From Pseudomonas sp. DTU_2021_1001937_2_SI_NGA_ILE_001 (lineage in GTDB: Bacteria > Pseudomonadota > Gammaproteobacteria > Pseudomonadales > Pseudomonadaceae): 64,000 nucleotides of DNA. The position numbers and the translations under genes were made by a program. Of the stretch, positions 1 to 7,865 are shown one piece after another. The notes below the pieces were generated by a model. It had not been told where the DNA came from. It worked only from the letters and a program-made list of their open reading frames with translations, and made no database searches. The stretch's first letter is position 1; every line of letters begins with the position of its first letter. The stretch lies in NCBI RefSeq assembly GCF_032463525.1, contig NZ_CP135971.1, positions 372,001 to 436,000 of the forward strand. Direction: 5' to 3'.

Positions 1-642
1 GCCGCCAAGGGCGCGGCCGACGGCATCTTCTACAACCAGGGCCAGGTATGCACCGCTGCGTCGCGTCTTTACGTGCATGAAAGCGTGCTGGATGCGGTGC
101 TCGACGAGCTGCAGCGGCATGCTCGCGCGCATGTGCTCGGCCCCGGCCTGGACAGCCGCAGCACCCTCGGGCCGCTGGTGTCCGGGCGTCAGCTGGAGAC
201 GGTCACTGGCTACCTGCGCCGTGGCACCGAGGAGGGCGCCGAGCTGGTCTGCGGTGGCGGGCGACCGGAGCACCTGGAGCAAGGCCATTTCATTCAGCCG
301 ACGGTGTTCCTCGACCGCGCCGAGCGCGCCTGCGTGGCCCGCGAGGAAATCTTCGGCCCGGTGCTGACGGTGATGAGCTGGCGTGAACCGGAGGACCTGG
401 TGCAGCGCGCCAACGACTCGCCCTACGGTCTGGCGGCCGGGCTGTGGACCCGCGACCTGCGTTCGGCGCACCGCCTGGCAGCGCAGCTGAAGGCCGGTTC
501 GATCTGGATCAACTGCTGGAACGTGGTCGACCCGGCCTCGCCCTTCGGCGGTTACAAGCAGTCCGGCTGGGGCCGGGAAATGAGCAAGCACGTGATCGAC
601 GCCTACACCGAGACCAAGAGTGTCTTCGTCGATCTCGCCTGA
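1..642 (+). CDS. Aldehyde dehydrogenase family protein, C-terminal part (5' end outside window)
   Basis: This is the C-terminal 213 residues of an NAD(P)-dependent aldehyde dehydrogenase, open from base 1. The catalytic cysteine is visible at residue 17 of the fragment in NQGQVCTAASRLYV. The family motif EIFGPVLTVM follows, and the C-terminal PFGGYKQSGWGRE signature is present. Such enzymes oxidise an aldehyde to the acid through a cysteine thiohemiacetal. The stop is 25 bases before the next gene on the same strand, so it is probably part of the catabolic operon that continues to about 9100. The missing part is the N-terminal Rossmann domain, about 280 residues. Substrate cannot be told from this fragment; the context suggests a semialdehyde or an aldehyde released from ring cleavage. 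Confidence 0.93.
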   Translation, partial: AAKGAADGIFYNQGQVCTAASRLYVHESVLDAVLDELQRHARAHVLGPGLDSRSTLGPLVSGRQLETVTGYLRRGTEEGAELVCGGGRPEHLEQGHFIQPTVFLDRAERACVAREEIFGPVLTVMSWREPEDLVQRANDSPYGLAAGLWTRDLRSAHRLAAQLKAGSIWINCWNVVDPASPFGGYKQSGWGREMSKHVIDAYTETKSVFVDLA

Positions 643-667
643 CCAACCAATAACAAGAGGAACGATC

Positions 668-1462
668 ATGGATCTGCAACTGCAAGGCCGTGTGGCCATC
701 GTCACCGGCGGCGGCATGGGTATCGGCAAGGAAGTCGCGCGCTTCCTGTCGCAGGAAGGCTGCAAGGTGGTGATCTGCGCCCGGCGCATGGAATACCTGC
801 GCCCGGCCGCCGAAGAGATCAGCGCCGAAACCGGCAACGAAGTGCTGCCGCTGTTTTGCGACACCAACGACATGGCGGCGGTGGCCGACATGGTGCAGCA
901 GGCCGTCGAACGCTTTGGCCGTATCGACATCCTGGTCAATGGCGCCGCCGCGCCGTCGGGCGTGGTGCGCAACGACATCGAGCACGCCGGCGACGACGAG
1001 CTGCTCTCGGACATGAACACCAAGGTGATTGGCTATTTCCGCTGTGCCAAGGCGGTGACCCCGCACATGAAGCAGGGCGGCTTCGGGCGCATCATCAACA
1101 TCGGCGGCTTGACCGGCCGTGGCAGCAAGGTGCTGTCGGGCATGCGCAACCTGGCCATTGCCCACATGACCAAGACGCTGTCCGACCAGCTCGGCCCCTC
1201 GGGCATCACCGTCAACCTGATTCACCCCGGCGTGGTAGACACCCCGCATATCCAGGAACTCTACGAGCGCGAAGGCGTGAAGCAGGGCAAGACCCCGCAG
1301 CAGGTCGAGCAGGGCTACATCGACGCCACTCCCATCCGCCGGACCCTGCAGCCCATCGAGATGGGGTGGCTGATCGGCTTCCTGGCTTCGCCCAAGGCTG
1401 GCGCAATCACCGGTGAGTCCATCGGCATCGATGGCGGCCTGACCCGCGGCATCTTCATCTGA
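668..1462 (+). CDS. SDR family protein lacking the canonical Tyr/Lys catalytic pair
   Basis: This 264-residue short-chain dehydrogenase/reductase starts at ATG 668, which has AAGAGGA upstream. The N-terminal cofactor motif TGGGMGIG lies at residues 13-20, an NGAA motif (variant of NNAG) at about 91-94, and the late HPGVVDTP loop is present. The position of the catalytic YxxxK, aligned through the following AHMTKTLS helix, holds Ser157 and Asn161 instead. The usual NxSS serine is replaced by NIGGL. Family knowledge says these residues drive hydride-transfer chemistry, so the protein either uses different chemistry or binds nucleotide for another purpose. It lies 10 bases before the next gene. 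The fold assignment is firm and the reaction is unknown. Confidence 0.9.
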   Translation: MDLQLQGRVAIVTGGGMGIGKEVARFLSQEGCKVVICARRMEYLRPAAEEISAETGNEVLPLFCDTNDMAAVADMVQQAVERFGRIDILVNGAAAPSGVVRNDIEHAGDDELLSDMNTKVIGYFRCAKAVTPHMKQGGFGRIINIGGLTGRGSKVLSGMRNLAIAHMTKTLSDQLGPSGITVNLIHPGVVDTPHIQELYEREGVKQGKTPQQVEQGYIDATPIRRTLQPIEMGWLIGFLASPKAGAITGESIGIDGGLTRGIFI

Positions 1463-1472
1463 GGAAGCAATC

Positions 1473-2513
1473 ATGAGCAATGGAACCCTGTTGGTGGCCA
1501 CTGTCGGCCAGGCGGTGATCCGCAGCGCCGACGACGGCCAGACCTGGCATCGCCTGGGGCTGGGCCAGGCCATCGAGTTCGACGCCATCACCCGTTCGCT
1601 GAGCCTGAGCCCGGCCAACCCCGAAGTGATCTATGCCGGCACCGACGTGGGCCTGTGCGTCAGCCACGATGTCGGCGGCCACTGGGCGCGGGTCGAGTCG
1701 CCGTTCAACGGCCAGACCGTGTGGAAAGTCGCGGTCGACCCCCAGGACCCGCAGCGCATCTTCGTTGGCACCGGCGCACCCTCGCGGGCGGTGCTGTGGC
1801 GCAGCCTGGATGGCGGCGCCAGCTGGTACCGGGTGCCGGTGGAGATTCCGGAGTTCTGCGAAGGGGTGAGCAAGCCGCGGCTGCTGGCCTTCGCCTACGA
1901 CCCGACCGACCGTGACCAGGTGTGGTTCGGCCTGGAAGAGGGCGGCCTGTTTCACAGCCGCGATGGCGGCGAAAGTTTCACCCGTGTCGACGATCGCCTG
2001 CTGTGGGACTACAACTCCGACGTACACAACATCGTGGTGCTGCCCAACCATGGCCGCAAGGTGATCGTCGTGGTGTGCGTCAACGCCGTGTACCGCAGCC
2101 TCGACGAAGGCCGTACCTGGAGCGGCATCATCGGCAAGGAGGCCTTCGGGCTGTATTACCTGCGCGTGCTCAATGCCCCGGCAGGCAGCGAGGACACGCT
2201 GTACCTGAGCATCTCCGACGGCACGCCGGGCACCACCAGCAAGGTGCTGGTCTCGCAGGATGCGGCCGAGAGCTGGGAGGTGCTGCCGCTGCCGCAACAG
2301 CCCAATTCCTGCGTGTGGGCCATGGCCTTCAACCCCGCCGACCCGCGCCAGATGCTGGCCGGGACCAAGTACGGGCATCTGTTCACCTCGGTTAACGGCG
2401 GCCAGGGCTGGCAGAAGCAGTGGCGTGAGTTCAGCGAGATCGCTGACGTGCTGTGGACACCGGCGGTGGCGCAGATCAAGTCTGGACACCAGTCCGTCAT
2501 CAAGCACAAGTGA
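1473..2513 (+). CDS. Asp-box (BNR/Ycf48-like) seven-bladed beta-propeller protein
   Basis: This is a 346-residue protein with seven Asp-box repeats (S-x-D-x-G-x-x-W type) near residues 17, 64, 110, 162, 209, 260 and 306. Examples are RSADDGQTW, RSLDGGASW, HSRDGGESF and RSLDEGRTW. The period of 46-52 residues predicts a complete seven-bladed propeller of the sialidase/photosystem-assembly-factor superfamily. I see no signal peptide, so it is probably cytoplasmic. I also do not see a sialidase arginine triad, so glycosidase activity should not be assumed. It sits in the middle of a catabolic operon, 10 bases from each neighbour, and may be a scaffold, an enzyme of unknown type or a lactonase-like protein. 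The fold is clear and the role unknown. Confidence 0.88.
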   Translation: MSNGTLLVATVGQAVIRSADDGQTWHRLGLGQAIEFDAITRSLSLSPANPEVIYAGTDVGLCVSHDVGGHWARVESPFNGQTVWKVAVDPQDPQRIFVGTGAPSRAVLWRSLDGGASWYRVPVEIPEFCEGVSKPRLLAFAYDPTDRDQVWFGLEEGGLFHSRDGGESFTRVDDRLLWDYNSDVHNIVVLPNHGRKVIVVVCVNAVYRSLDEGRTWSGIIGKEAFGLYYLRVLNAPAGSEDTLYLSISDGTPGTTSKVLVSQDAAESWEVLPLPQQPNSCVWAMAFNPADPRQMLAGTKYGHLFTSVNGGQGWQKQWREFSEIADVLWTPAVAQIKSGHQSVIKHK

Positions 2514-2523
2514 GGAGAGGGCG

Positions 2524-2973
2524 ATGAAAGTCGAGATCGTTCGTACGCACCTGTCGTTGTTCGTCCGCGACCCGGAGGTTTCGGCGCGCTGGTATGCCGA
2601 TGTGCTGGGCATGCACGAAAGCGCCAGGGGCGAGAGCTGGATCATGATGGCCTTCGGCGCCAAGCACCATGACATTGCCCTGATCAAGGCCGAACCGGGC
2701 GCCCACCAGGGCGGCCTCGGCCTGCAGCACTACGGCCTGGAAATCGCCGGTGACATGACCACCCTGCGCCAGCTGTACGGCATGTTGCTGGGCAAGGGCG
2801 TGGAGATCGTCAAGATCACCGATCACGAGATCGGCAACGGCCTCTACTTCAACGACCCCGATGGCAATCGCATGGAATTCTTCCTCGAAACCGAGCACGA
2901 CGACGCGCGGGCCAAGGAGCGCTTTCGCGTCGCTGGCGCACCCAGCCGGCATTTCGACCTCGATCCTCTTTAA
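2524..2973 (+). CDS. VOC superfamily protein, probable single-domain extradiol dioxygenase-like enzyme
   Basis: This 149-residue vicinal-oxygen-chelate protein starts at ATG 2524 behind GAGGAGAGGGCG. A 2-His-1-carboxylate metal set can be read as His9 (RTHLSLFVRD), His69 (LQHYGLEI) and Glu118 (YFNDPDGNRMEFF), the spacing seen in glyoxalase/extradiol dioxygenase half-modules. Standard meta-cleavage dioxygenases are about 290-310 residues with two such modules, so this one would have to act as a single-module dimer. Its neighbours are a flavin hydroxylase, an alpha/beta hydrolase and a hydratase, which is the classical order of meta-cleavage steps and supports ring cleavage. Glyoxalase-like isomerisation is an alternative. 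Confidence 0.88.
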   Translation: MKVEIVRTHLSLFVRDPEVSARWYADVLGMHESARGESWIMMAFGAKHHDIALIKAEPGAHQGGLGLQHYGLEIAGDMTTLRQLYGMLLGKGVEIVKITDHEIGNGLYFNDPDGNRMEFFLETEHDDARAKERFRVAGAPSRHFDLDPL

Positions 2974-2987
2974 TCCAGGACACCGCT

Positions 2988-3590
2988 ATGAAACCGAGCA
3001 ATTTCGCTACCTACCACATTCGCAAATGGTACAGCTTCAGCGAAGAGACCCTCGCCAACGAGAGTGGCCAGCTGGCCGATGGCGAGCCGCTGTTCAAGTA
3101 CGTCATCGCGGCAGCGATTCACAACCCCTACGCCGGTCAGTTCAGCCAGGATCTCGCGCAGTTGGTGGACGACTCACCGAAGCTGGGTGAGGAATTCGGC
3201 CGACGCATCCGTGAGCTGGCCGCCGGCCGCTCGATCGTCAGCTACGGCAAGGCCTGCGTGGTCGGCAGCCAGGGCGAGTACGAGCACGGCAACGCGTTCC
3301 TCACCAACCCGGCTGCCGACCCGGTGCGGGTGGCCCTGGGCGGTGGCATGTCGTGGGTGCCTTCGACCGGCAAGCGCGGTGCGCCAGGGGTGACCATCGA
3401 CGTGCCGCTGGCGCACAAGGATGCCCTGTACGTGCGCTCGCACTACGACACCATTTCCGTGTCGTTCGGCGATGGCCCGGCGCCCAACGAGGTGATCATC
3501 ATCTGGGCCTTCGCCACACGCGGCCGGCTGCATGCGCGTCTGGGCGGCCTCAGCGCTGAGGCGATCAAAGGCGATAACGGCCTGACCTGA
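2988..3590 (+). CDS. Amino acid synthesis family protein (PF06684-like)
   Basis: This 200-residue protein resembles the so-called amino acid synthesis family. It begins MKPSNFATYHIRKWYSFSEE and carries the long central stretch SIVSYGKACVVGSQGEYEHGNAFLTNP and a GTP-like glycine-rich PSTGKRGAPG. The family name is historical and no reaction is firmly established as far as I know. Members are often found next to catabolic genes, as here, between a VOC protein and an alpha/beta hydrolase. There is no signal peptide or membrane segment. The GEYEHG and DAL-Y-RSHYDT stretches look like conserved polar active-site loops, but this is inference. Family assignment is moderately sure; function is unknown. 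Confidence 0.78.
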   Translation: MKPSNFATYHIRKWYSFSEETLANESGQLADGEPLFKYVIAAAIHNPYAGQFSQDLAQLVDDSPKLGEEFGRRIRELAAGRSIVSYGKACVVGSQGEYEHGNAFLTNPAADPVRVALGGGMSWVPSTGKRGAPGVTIDVPLAHKDALYVRSHYDTISVSFGDGPAPNEVIIIWAFATRGRLHARLGGLSAEAIKGDNGLT

Positions 3591-3614
3591 CAGGTCGGCC
3601 GGGGGAGAACCGTG

Positions 3615-4457
3615 ATGTCAGTACGCAGTGTGTTTTTCACCAATCGCAGCGGCGTGCGCCTGCATACCCTGCAGTATGGCGCGACCGGTGCCACCCCGGT
3701 GGTGCTGCTGCACGGGCTGCGCGCCTATGCGCAGACCTGGGCGCCGCTGGCTGCGGCGCTGGGCGACGGCTACTGCTGCTACGCGCTGGACCAGCGCGGA
3801 CGCGGCCTGAGCGACTGGGCACCGAGTGACAGCTACCGCACCGACTGCTACGTCGACGACCTGGAAGACCTGGTCGCCCATCTGGGCCTGGAACGTTTCT
3901 TGCTCGTCGGTCACTCGCTGGGCGGCGCCAACGCGCTGGAGTACGCGCGTCGTCATCCGCGGCGCCTGCTGGCGCTGGTGATCGAAGACATCGGGCCGGG
4001 TTCGTCCAGCGCCGGTGACGGCGCAGCACGCATCCGCCGGGAAATGCAGCAGACCCCGCTGGTGTTCGCCGACTGGAACGCCGCTCGTGAGTTCTGGCGT
4101 CGCGCACGGCCTGGGCTGGCGGAGGAGGGTATCGAGTCGCGCCTGGCGCATTCGATGCGGGAAAGCCCCGAAGGCATCGTCTGGCGTCACGACCAGCAGG
4201 GTATCGCCGAGGCCCGCTTGAGTATCGAACCGACCGACCTGTGGCCGGCGGTACGGGCGCTGCAATGCCCGACCCTGTTCGTACGCGGCGGTCGCTCGGA
4301 TTTCCTGCCGCCGGCCACCGTCGCGGCGATGCTGCAGGCCAATGCCCGTATTCGTGCCGTCGAAGTCGCCGATGCCAGCCATTACGTTCATGATGATCAG
4401 AGCGCCATCTTCAACCAGGTGGTCAGCGCGTTCCTGCGAGAGTCGCAGGACCGCTGA
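3615..4457 (+). CDS. Alpha/beta hydrolase (MhpC-like C-C bond hydrolase candidate)
   Basis: This 280-residue alpha/beta hydrolase has the oxyanion HG motif (VVLLHGLRAYAQTW, residues about 29-42). The nucleophile elbow GHSLGG places Ser101, and a late histidine lies at about 256 in ADASHYVHDD. I start it at ATG 3615, eight bases after GGGGGAG; a GTG directly upstream at 3612 is possible. In a meta-cleavage pathway this enzyme would hydrolyse the C-C bond of the ring-fission product between the dioxygenase-like and hydratase genes found on either side. An esterase or amide hydrolase cannot be excluded. Confidence 0.9.
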   Translation: MSVRSVFFTNRSGVRLHTLQYGATGATPVVLLHGLRAYAQTWAPLAAALGDGYCCYALDQRGRGLSDWAPSDSYRTDCYVDDLEDLVAHLGLERFLLVGHSLGGANALEYARRHPRRLLALVIEDIGPGSSSAGDGAARIRREMQQTPLVFADWNAAREFWRRARPGLAEEGIESRLAHSMRESPEGIVWRHDQQGIAEARLSIEPTDLWPAVRALQCPTLFVRGGRSDFLPPATVAAMLQANARIRAVEVADASHYVHDDQSAIFNQVVSAFLRESQDR

Positions 4458-4495
4458 GTGTCACCGCAAAACCTACAAGAAACGGGTGAGAGAGC

Positions 4496-6100
4496 ATGAG
4501 ACGCGAGACCACTCAGGTTGTAATCGTCGGCGCCGGGCCGAACGGGATCACCGCTGCCCACTACATGGGGTTGCATGGCATTGACTGCGTGGTGCTGGAA
4601 CTGGCCGAGGGCATCCTGCCGTACCCGCGTGCGGTGGGCATGGATGACGAAGCCTTGCGCGTGCTGCAGGGCATCGGCATCGCTGACATCGCCGTGCGCG
4701 ACATGATCTGCGACGTGCCGCTGCGCTACTACAACGCGCGGGGCGTGTGCTTTGCCGAGGTCAAGCCGAGCGTGGCCGAGTATGGCTGGCCGATGCGCAA
4801 CATCTTCATGCAGCAGTTGCTCGAAGGCACCTTGCGTGACGAGCTCGGGCGTCACCCCCAGGTGCAGCTGCGCCTGGGCCACGAGATGCTCGACCTCAGC
4901 CAGGACGAGCAGGGCGTGACCCTGCAGGTGCGCGGTGCCGACGGCCAGACCTACGAGCTGCATGCGCAGTACCTGATCGGCGCCGACGGCGGACGTTCGA
5001 ACGTGCGCAAGAAGCTCGGCATCGAATTGCTGGGCATGACTCACCCGCGCAAGTGGGTGGTGGTGGATGTCTGCAACGACTCCCTGGACGCACCTTACAC
5101 GGCCTTGCACGCCGACCCCGAGCGGCCTTTCGTATGCATCTACCTGCCCTACGGGCAGCGGCGCTGGGAATTCATGCTCAAGGAAGGCGAGGATGAGCAG
5201 CGCATGTGCGAGGAGTCGACCATCCGCGGGCTGATCCGCGGGCACATCGGCGACGCGGTGGATGAGCTGCAGATCGTGCGCATCCGTGCCTACACCCACA
5301 ACTCCCGTGTGGCGGCGCGCTTCGTCGAGGGCCGCGTGGCGCTGGTCGGCGATGCTGCGCACATCTCGCCACCTTGGGCGGGGCAAGGTCTCAACTCCGG
5401 GCTGCGCGACGTGGCCAACCTGGTGTGGAAGATCGCTGCGGTGCTCAAGGGGCGGGCCTCGCCGAGAATCATCGCCAGCTACGACACCGAGCGGCGTGGC
5501 CATGCCACCGACCTGATCGGCCTGGCCGACAACATGGGCGCGGTGCTGGGCCTGACCAACCCGCTGATGGCCGGGGTGCGCGACTGGCTGTTCCAAGCGG
5601 TGAACACGGTCGACAACCTGCGTTCGTACCTGCTGGAGTTCAAGTTCAAGCCCAAGGCGACCATCACCAAGGGGCTGGTCTATCACGAACGCGAGGAGTT
5701 GCGCGAAGGCGACCTGGTCGGCCAGCTGTTCGTGCAACCGCAGGTCGAAGATGCCGAAGGCCGCCGCCGACGCCTGGATGAAGTGCTGGGCGACTCCTAT
5801 GCGGTACTCGGCTACCGGGTCAACCCGGCCGCCGGCCTGAGCGAGGCGACGCGCGCCTACTGGCAGCGCTGGGACACCCGTTTCATTCAGGTCAACCGTT
5901 CGCGCAGTGGCATGCGCAGCCAGCCGTTGAGCGCCGACGGGGCGATCAGCGTCGAGGATGTCGATAACCGCCTGGCCAACTGGTTCTCCAAGGTGCGCGA
6001 CAGCGTCGTGGTGGTACGCCCGGACCGCTTCGTGGCGGCCATCACCACGCCGGAACGCCTGGAATCGGTACTGGCTCGCCTGGAGAAACAACTGTCATGA
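4496..6100 (+). CDS. FAD-dependent aromatic hydroxylase, MhpA-like
   Basis: This 534-residue class A flavoprotein monooxygenase has an N-terminal dinucleotide fold VVIVGAGPNG (residues 8-17), the DG motif LIGADGGRSNVRKKLG near 160, and the GD motif VALVGDAAHISPPWAGQGLN near 285. The length and the PPWAGQGLNSG stretch match the MhpA group (3-(3-hydroxyphenyl)propionate / 3-hydroxycinnamate hydroxylases), which add an ortho hydroxyl to a phenolic ring using NAD(P)H and O2. It would therefore prepare the ring for cleavage by the VOC enzyme. Its stop overlaps the next start by four bases (ATGA), indicating translational coupling. The exact substrate is not determined. Confidence 0.92.
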   Translation: MRRETTQVVIVGAGPNGITAAHYMGLHGIDCVVLELAEGILPYPRAVGMDDEALRVLQGIGIADIAVRDMICDVPLRYYNARGVCFAEVKPSVAEYGWPMRNIFMQQLLEGTLRDELGRHPQVQLRLGHEMLDLSQDEQGVTLQVRGADGQTYELHAQYLIGADGGRSNVRKKLGIELLGMTHPRKWVVVDVCNDSLDAPYTALHADPERPFVCIYLPYGQRRWEFMLKEGEDEQRMCEESTIRGLIRGHIGDAVDELQIVRIRAYTHNSRVAARFVEGRVALVGDAAHISPPWAGQGLNSGLRDVANLVWKIAAVLKGRASPRIIASYDTERRGHATDLIGLADNMGAVLGLTNPLMAGVRDWLFQAVNTVDNLRSYLLEFKFKPKATITKGLVYHEREELREGDLVGQLFVQPQVEDAEGRRRRLDEVLGDSYAVLGYRVNPAAGLSEATRAYWQRWDTRFIQVNRSRSGMRSQPLSADGAISVEDVDNRLANWFSKVRDSVVVVRPDRFVAAITTPERLESVLARLEKQLS

Positions 6101-6891
6101 ACCCTCTCGACGATTTACCTGGCCGCCTGCTGCACTGCGCTGACCAGGCCGTAGCCCTGCCGGCTGAACAGGCTCCGGCGGACCTGGATGTGACGACGGG
6201 CTACCGGCTACAGCGCAGCAACCTGGCGCTGCGCCTGGCGCGTGGTGAACGCTTCAGCGGCTGGAAAGTGGCCTTTGCCGGCGCTGCGGCGCAGGCGCGC
6301 TTCGGCCTCGGCGAGCCGGTCTATGGCGGCCTCACCGAGGCCATGGCGGCCTTGCCAGGGGCGGCCCTGGATCTCGCGGGCCTGGTCGACCCACGGCTGG
6401 AGATCGAGATCGCCTTCATCTTCGCCCGTGACCTGCCGCCCGGTGACTACAGCGACGAGCAGATCATCCAGGCCATCGGTGGCGTGGCCCTGGCCTTCGA
6501 AGTGGCGGACTGCCGCTGGGCTGGCTGGCGCTTCGAGGCCGGCGCTTTCCTGGCCGACAACGCCGCCGCCGGCCGTTATTGCCTGTCGGCGGCGCTGCCG
6601 TTCAGCGCCAGCCGCCATCAAGCGCTGGACTACGCACTGACCCGCGACGGCGTGGCGCTGGGCCGCGGGCAGACTGGCGACGCCGCAGACTCGGCGCTGC
6701 CGATCACCTGTTGGCTGGTTCGCCGCCTGCTGGCCGACCAGCAGGCTGTGCGCGCCGGGCAGGTGGTGCTGACCGGTGCCTTGCTGGCGCCGTTGGCCAT
6801 CGAGCCTGGCCATTACCGTTTCACCCTCGCCGGGCGAGCGCTGGAGTTGGATTTCGTCAGTCGAGAGGTCAGCGCCAAGGAGGATGCCTGA
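6097..6891 (+). CDS. 2-keto-4-pentenoate hydratase / oxalocrotonate decarboxylase family (MhpD-like)
   Basis: This is a 264-residue member of the fumarylacetoacetase-related hydratase/decarboxylase family. Typical features are the GWKVAF segment near residue 50, the acidic metal-binding DPRLEIEIAF near 106-115, and the ALAFEVADCRW region near 130. The family adds water to 2-hydroxypenta-2,4-dienoate, giving 4-hydroxy-2-oxovalerate, or decarboxylates oxalocrotonate. It overlaps the hydroxylase gene by four bases and the AraC gene by one. No 4-hydroxy-2-oxovalerate aldolase follows in this operon; it may lie upstream of the window. Confidence 0.87.
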   Translation: MNPLDDLPGRLLHCADQAVALPAEQAPADLDVTTGYRLQRSNLALRLARGERFSGWKVAFAGAAAQARFGLGEPVYGGLTEAMAALPGAALDLAGLVDPRLEIEIAFIFARDLPPGDYSDEQIIQAIGGVALAFEVADCRWAGWRFEAGAFLADNAAAGRYCLSAALPFSASRHQALDYALTRDGVALGRGQTGDAADSALPITCWLVRRLLADQQAVRAGQVVLTGALLAPLAIEPGHYRFTLAGRALELDFVSREVSAKEDA

Positions 6892-7865
6892 TGTTCGCGC
6901 AAACCCGTAGTTTCACCGATCTGCACGAACACGCCGGAGCTATCTCCGGCTGGCGGCAGACCTATGACCAGATGGGCCGCGGGCCGCTGAACACCGGCTT
7001 GTCGCAGGTGTGTGGCGAGCGCTTCCAGCTGTTTCAGGAGTCCTTCGACAACCGTATCGCGCAACACGGCCAGGCCCCGCGGGGGCGCATGTGCATCGCG
7101 GTGGTGCTGCCGGCCGGGCAGGCGCCGATCGTGCAGAAGCAACTGGTGGGCGCGCACAGCGTCATGCTGCTGCGTCCGGATGAGGATTTCGTGGTTCAGG
7201 CGCCGGCCGGCACCCGTTATTTCGGCGCCACCGTCGACCTGGTGCGCTTCGCCGAGCTGGCAGCCTTCGAGCTGTCGGCCGGGCAGTTGCAGCGCGCCAA
7301 GACGCTGTCGCAGCTGGAAGTGCCCGGGGCGCTCATCGAACGCCTGTTGCAGCGCATCTATGCCGCGTTCCAACTGATGGTCGAACGTGACGGCGCGGCT
7401 GATCACAGCACCGAGAAGTTCATCGAGGACACCCTGCTGGAGACCTTGCTGGACCTGTTCAGTGGCGCCTGCGACGTGCCGCGTGGACGCCAGGGCAACA
7501 TTGCGGTGAGTGCCTGGCTGGTCAAGCGCAGCCAGGAACTGGCCCTGGCGCGCCTGGAGCAGCCGCCGAGCATCCTCGACCTGTGCGCCGAGCTGCGCGT
7601 CAGCCGGCGGACCCTGCAGAACAGTTTCCAGGCGGTGACCGGCATGCGCCCGATCGAATACCTGCGCAACCTGCGTCTCAATGCCGTGCGCCGCAAACTC
7701 AGGGCCACGGCGGTGGAGCAGGGCACGGTGGGCGAGATCGCCGGGCAGATGGGCTTCAGCCACCTCAGCCATTTTTCGCTCAATTACCGCGAGTTGTTCG
7801 GCGAGTACCCGTCGCAGACCAAGCGCCAGGCTGGCAGCCCGCTTTGCAAGGTCGGCAACGCCTGA
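6891..7865 (+). CDS. AraC-family transcriptional regulator of the catabolic operon
   Basis: This 324-residue regulator has an N-terminal cupin-like sensing part and a C-terminal double helix-turn-helix at about 225-310. The HTH region includes DLCAELRVSRRTLQNSF and GFSHLSHFSLNYRELFGEYPS. It starts at ATG 6891 in the TGATG overlap with the hydratase gene and ends in another TGATG overlap with the MFS gene, so it is transcribed as part of the operon it probably controls. The N-terminal layout (SFTDLHEHA...W) resembles the EutR/ethanolamine-type AraC branch with poorly defined ligands. The likely inducer is the pathway substrate or an intermediate (inference). Confidence 0.9.
   Translation: MFAQTRSFTDLHEHAGAISGWRQTYDQMGRGPLNTGLSQVCGERFQLFQESFDNRIAQHGQAPRGRMCIAVVLPAGQAPIVQKQLVGAHSVMLLRPDEDFVVQAPAGTRYFGATVDLVRFAELAAFELSAGQLQRAKTLSQLEVPGALIERLLQRIYAAFQLMVERDGAADHSTEKFIEDTLLETLLDLFSGACDVPRGRQGNIAVSAWLVKRSQELALARLEQPPSILDLCAELRVSRRTLQNSFQAVTGMRPIEYLRNLRLNAVRRKLRATAVEQGTVGEIAGQMGFSHLSHFSLNYRELFGEYPSQTKRQAGSPLCKVGNA

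Noticed and set aside
4397..6091. A 564-codon open frame on the minus strand opposite the flavin hydroxylase gene.
   Set aside because: It lies wholly antisense to a gene with clear FAD motifs; its translation is His/Gln/Val-rich without any motif, a usual artefact of high-GC codon usage.
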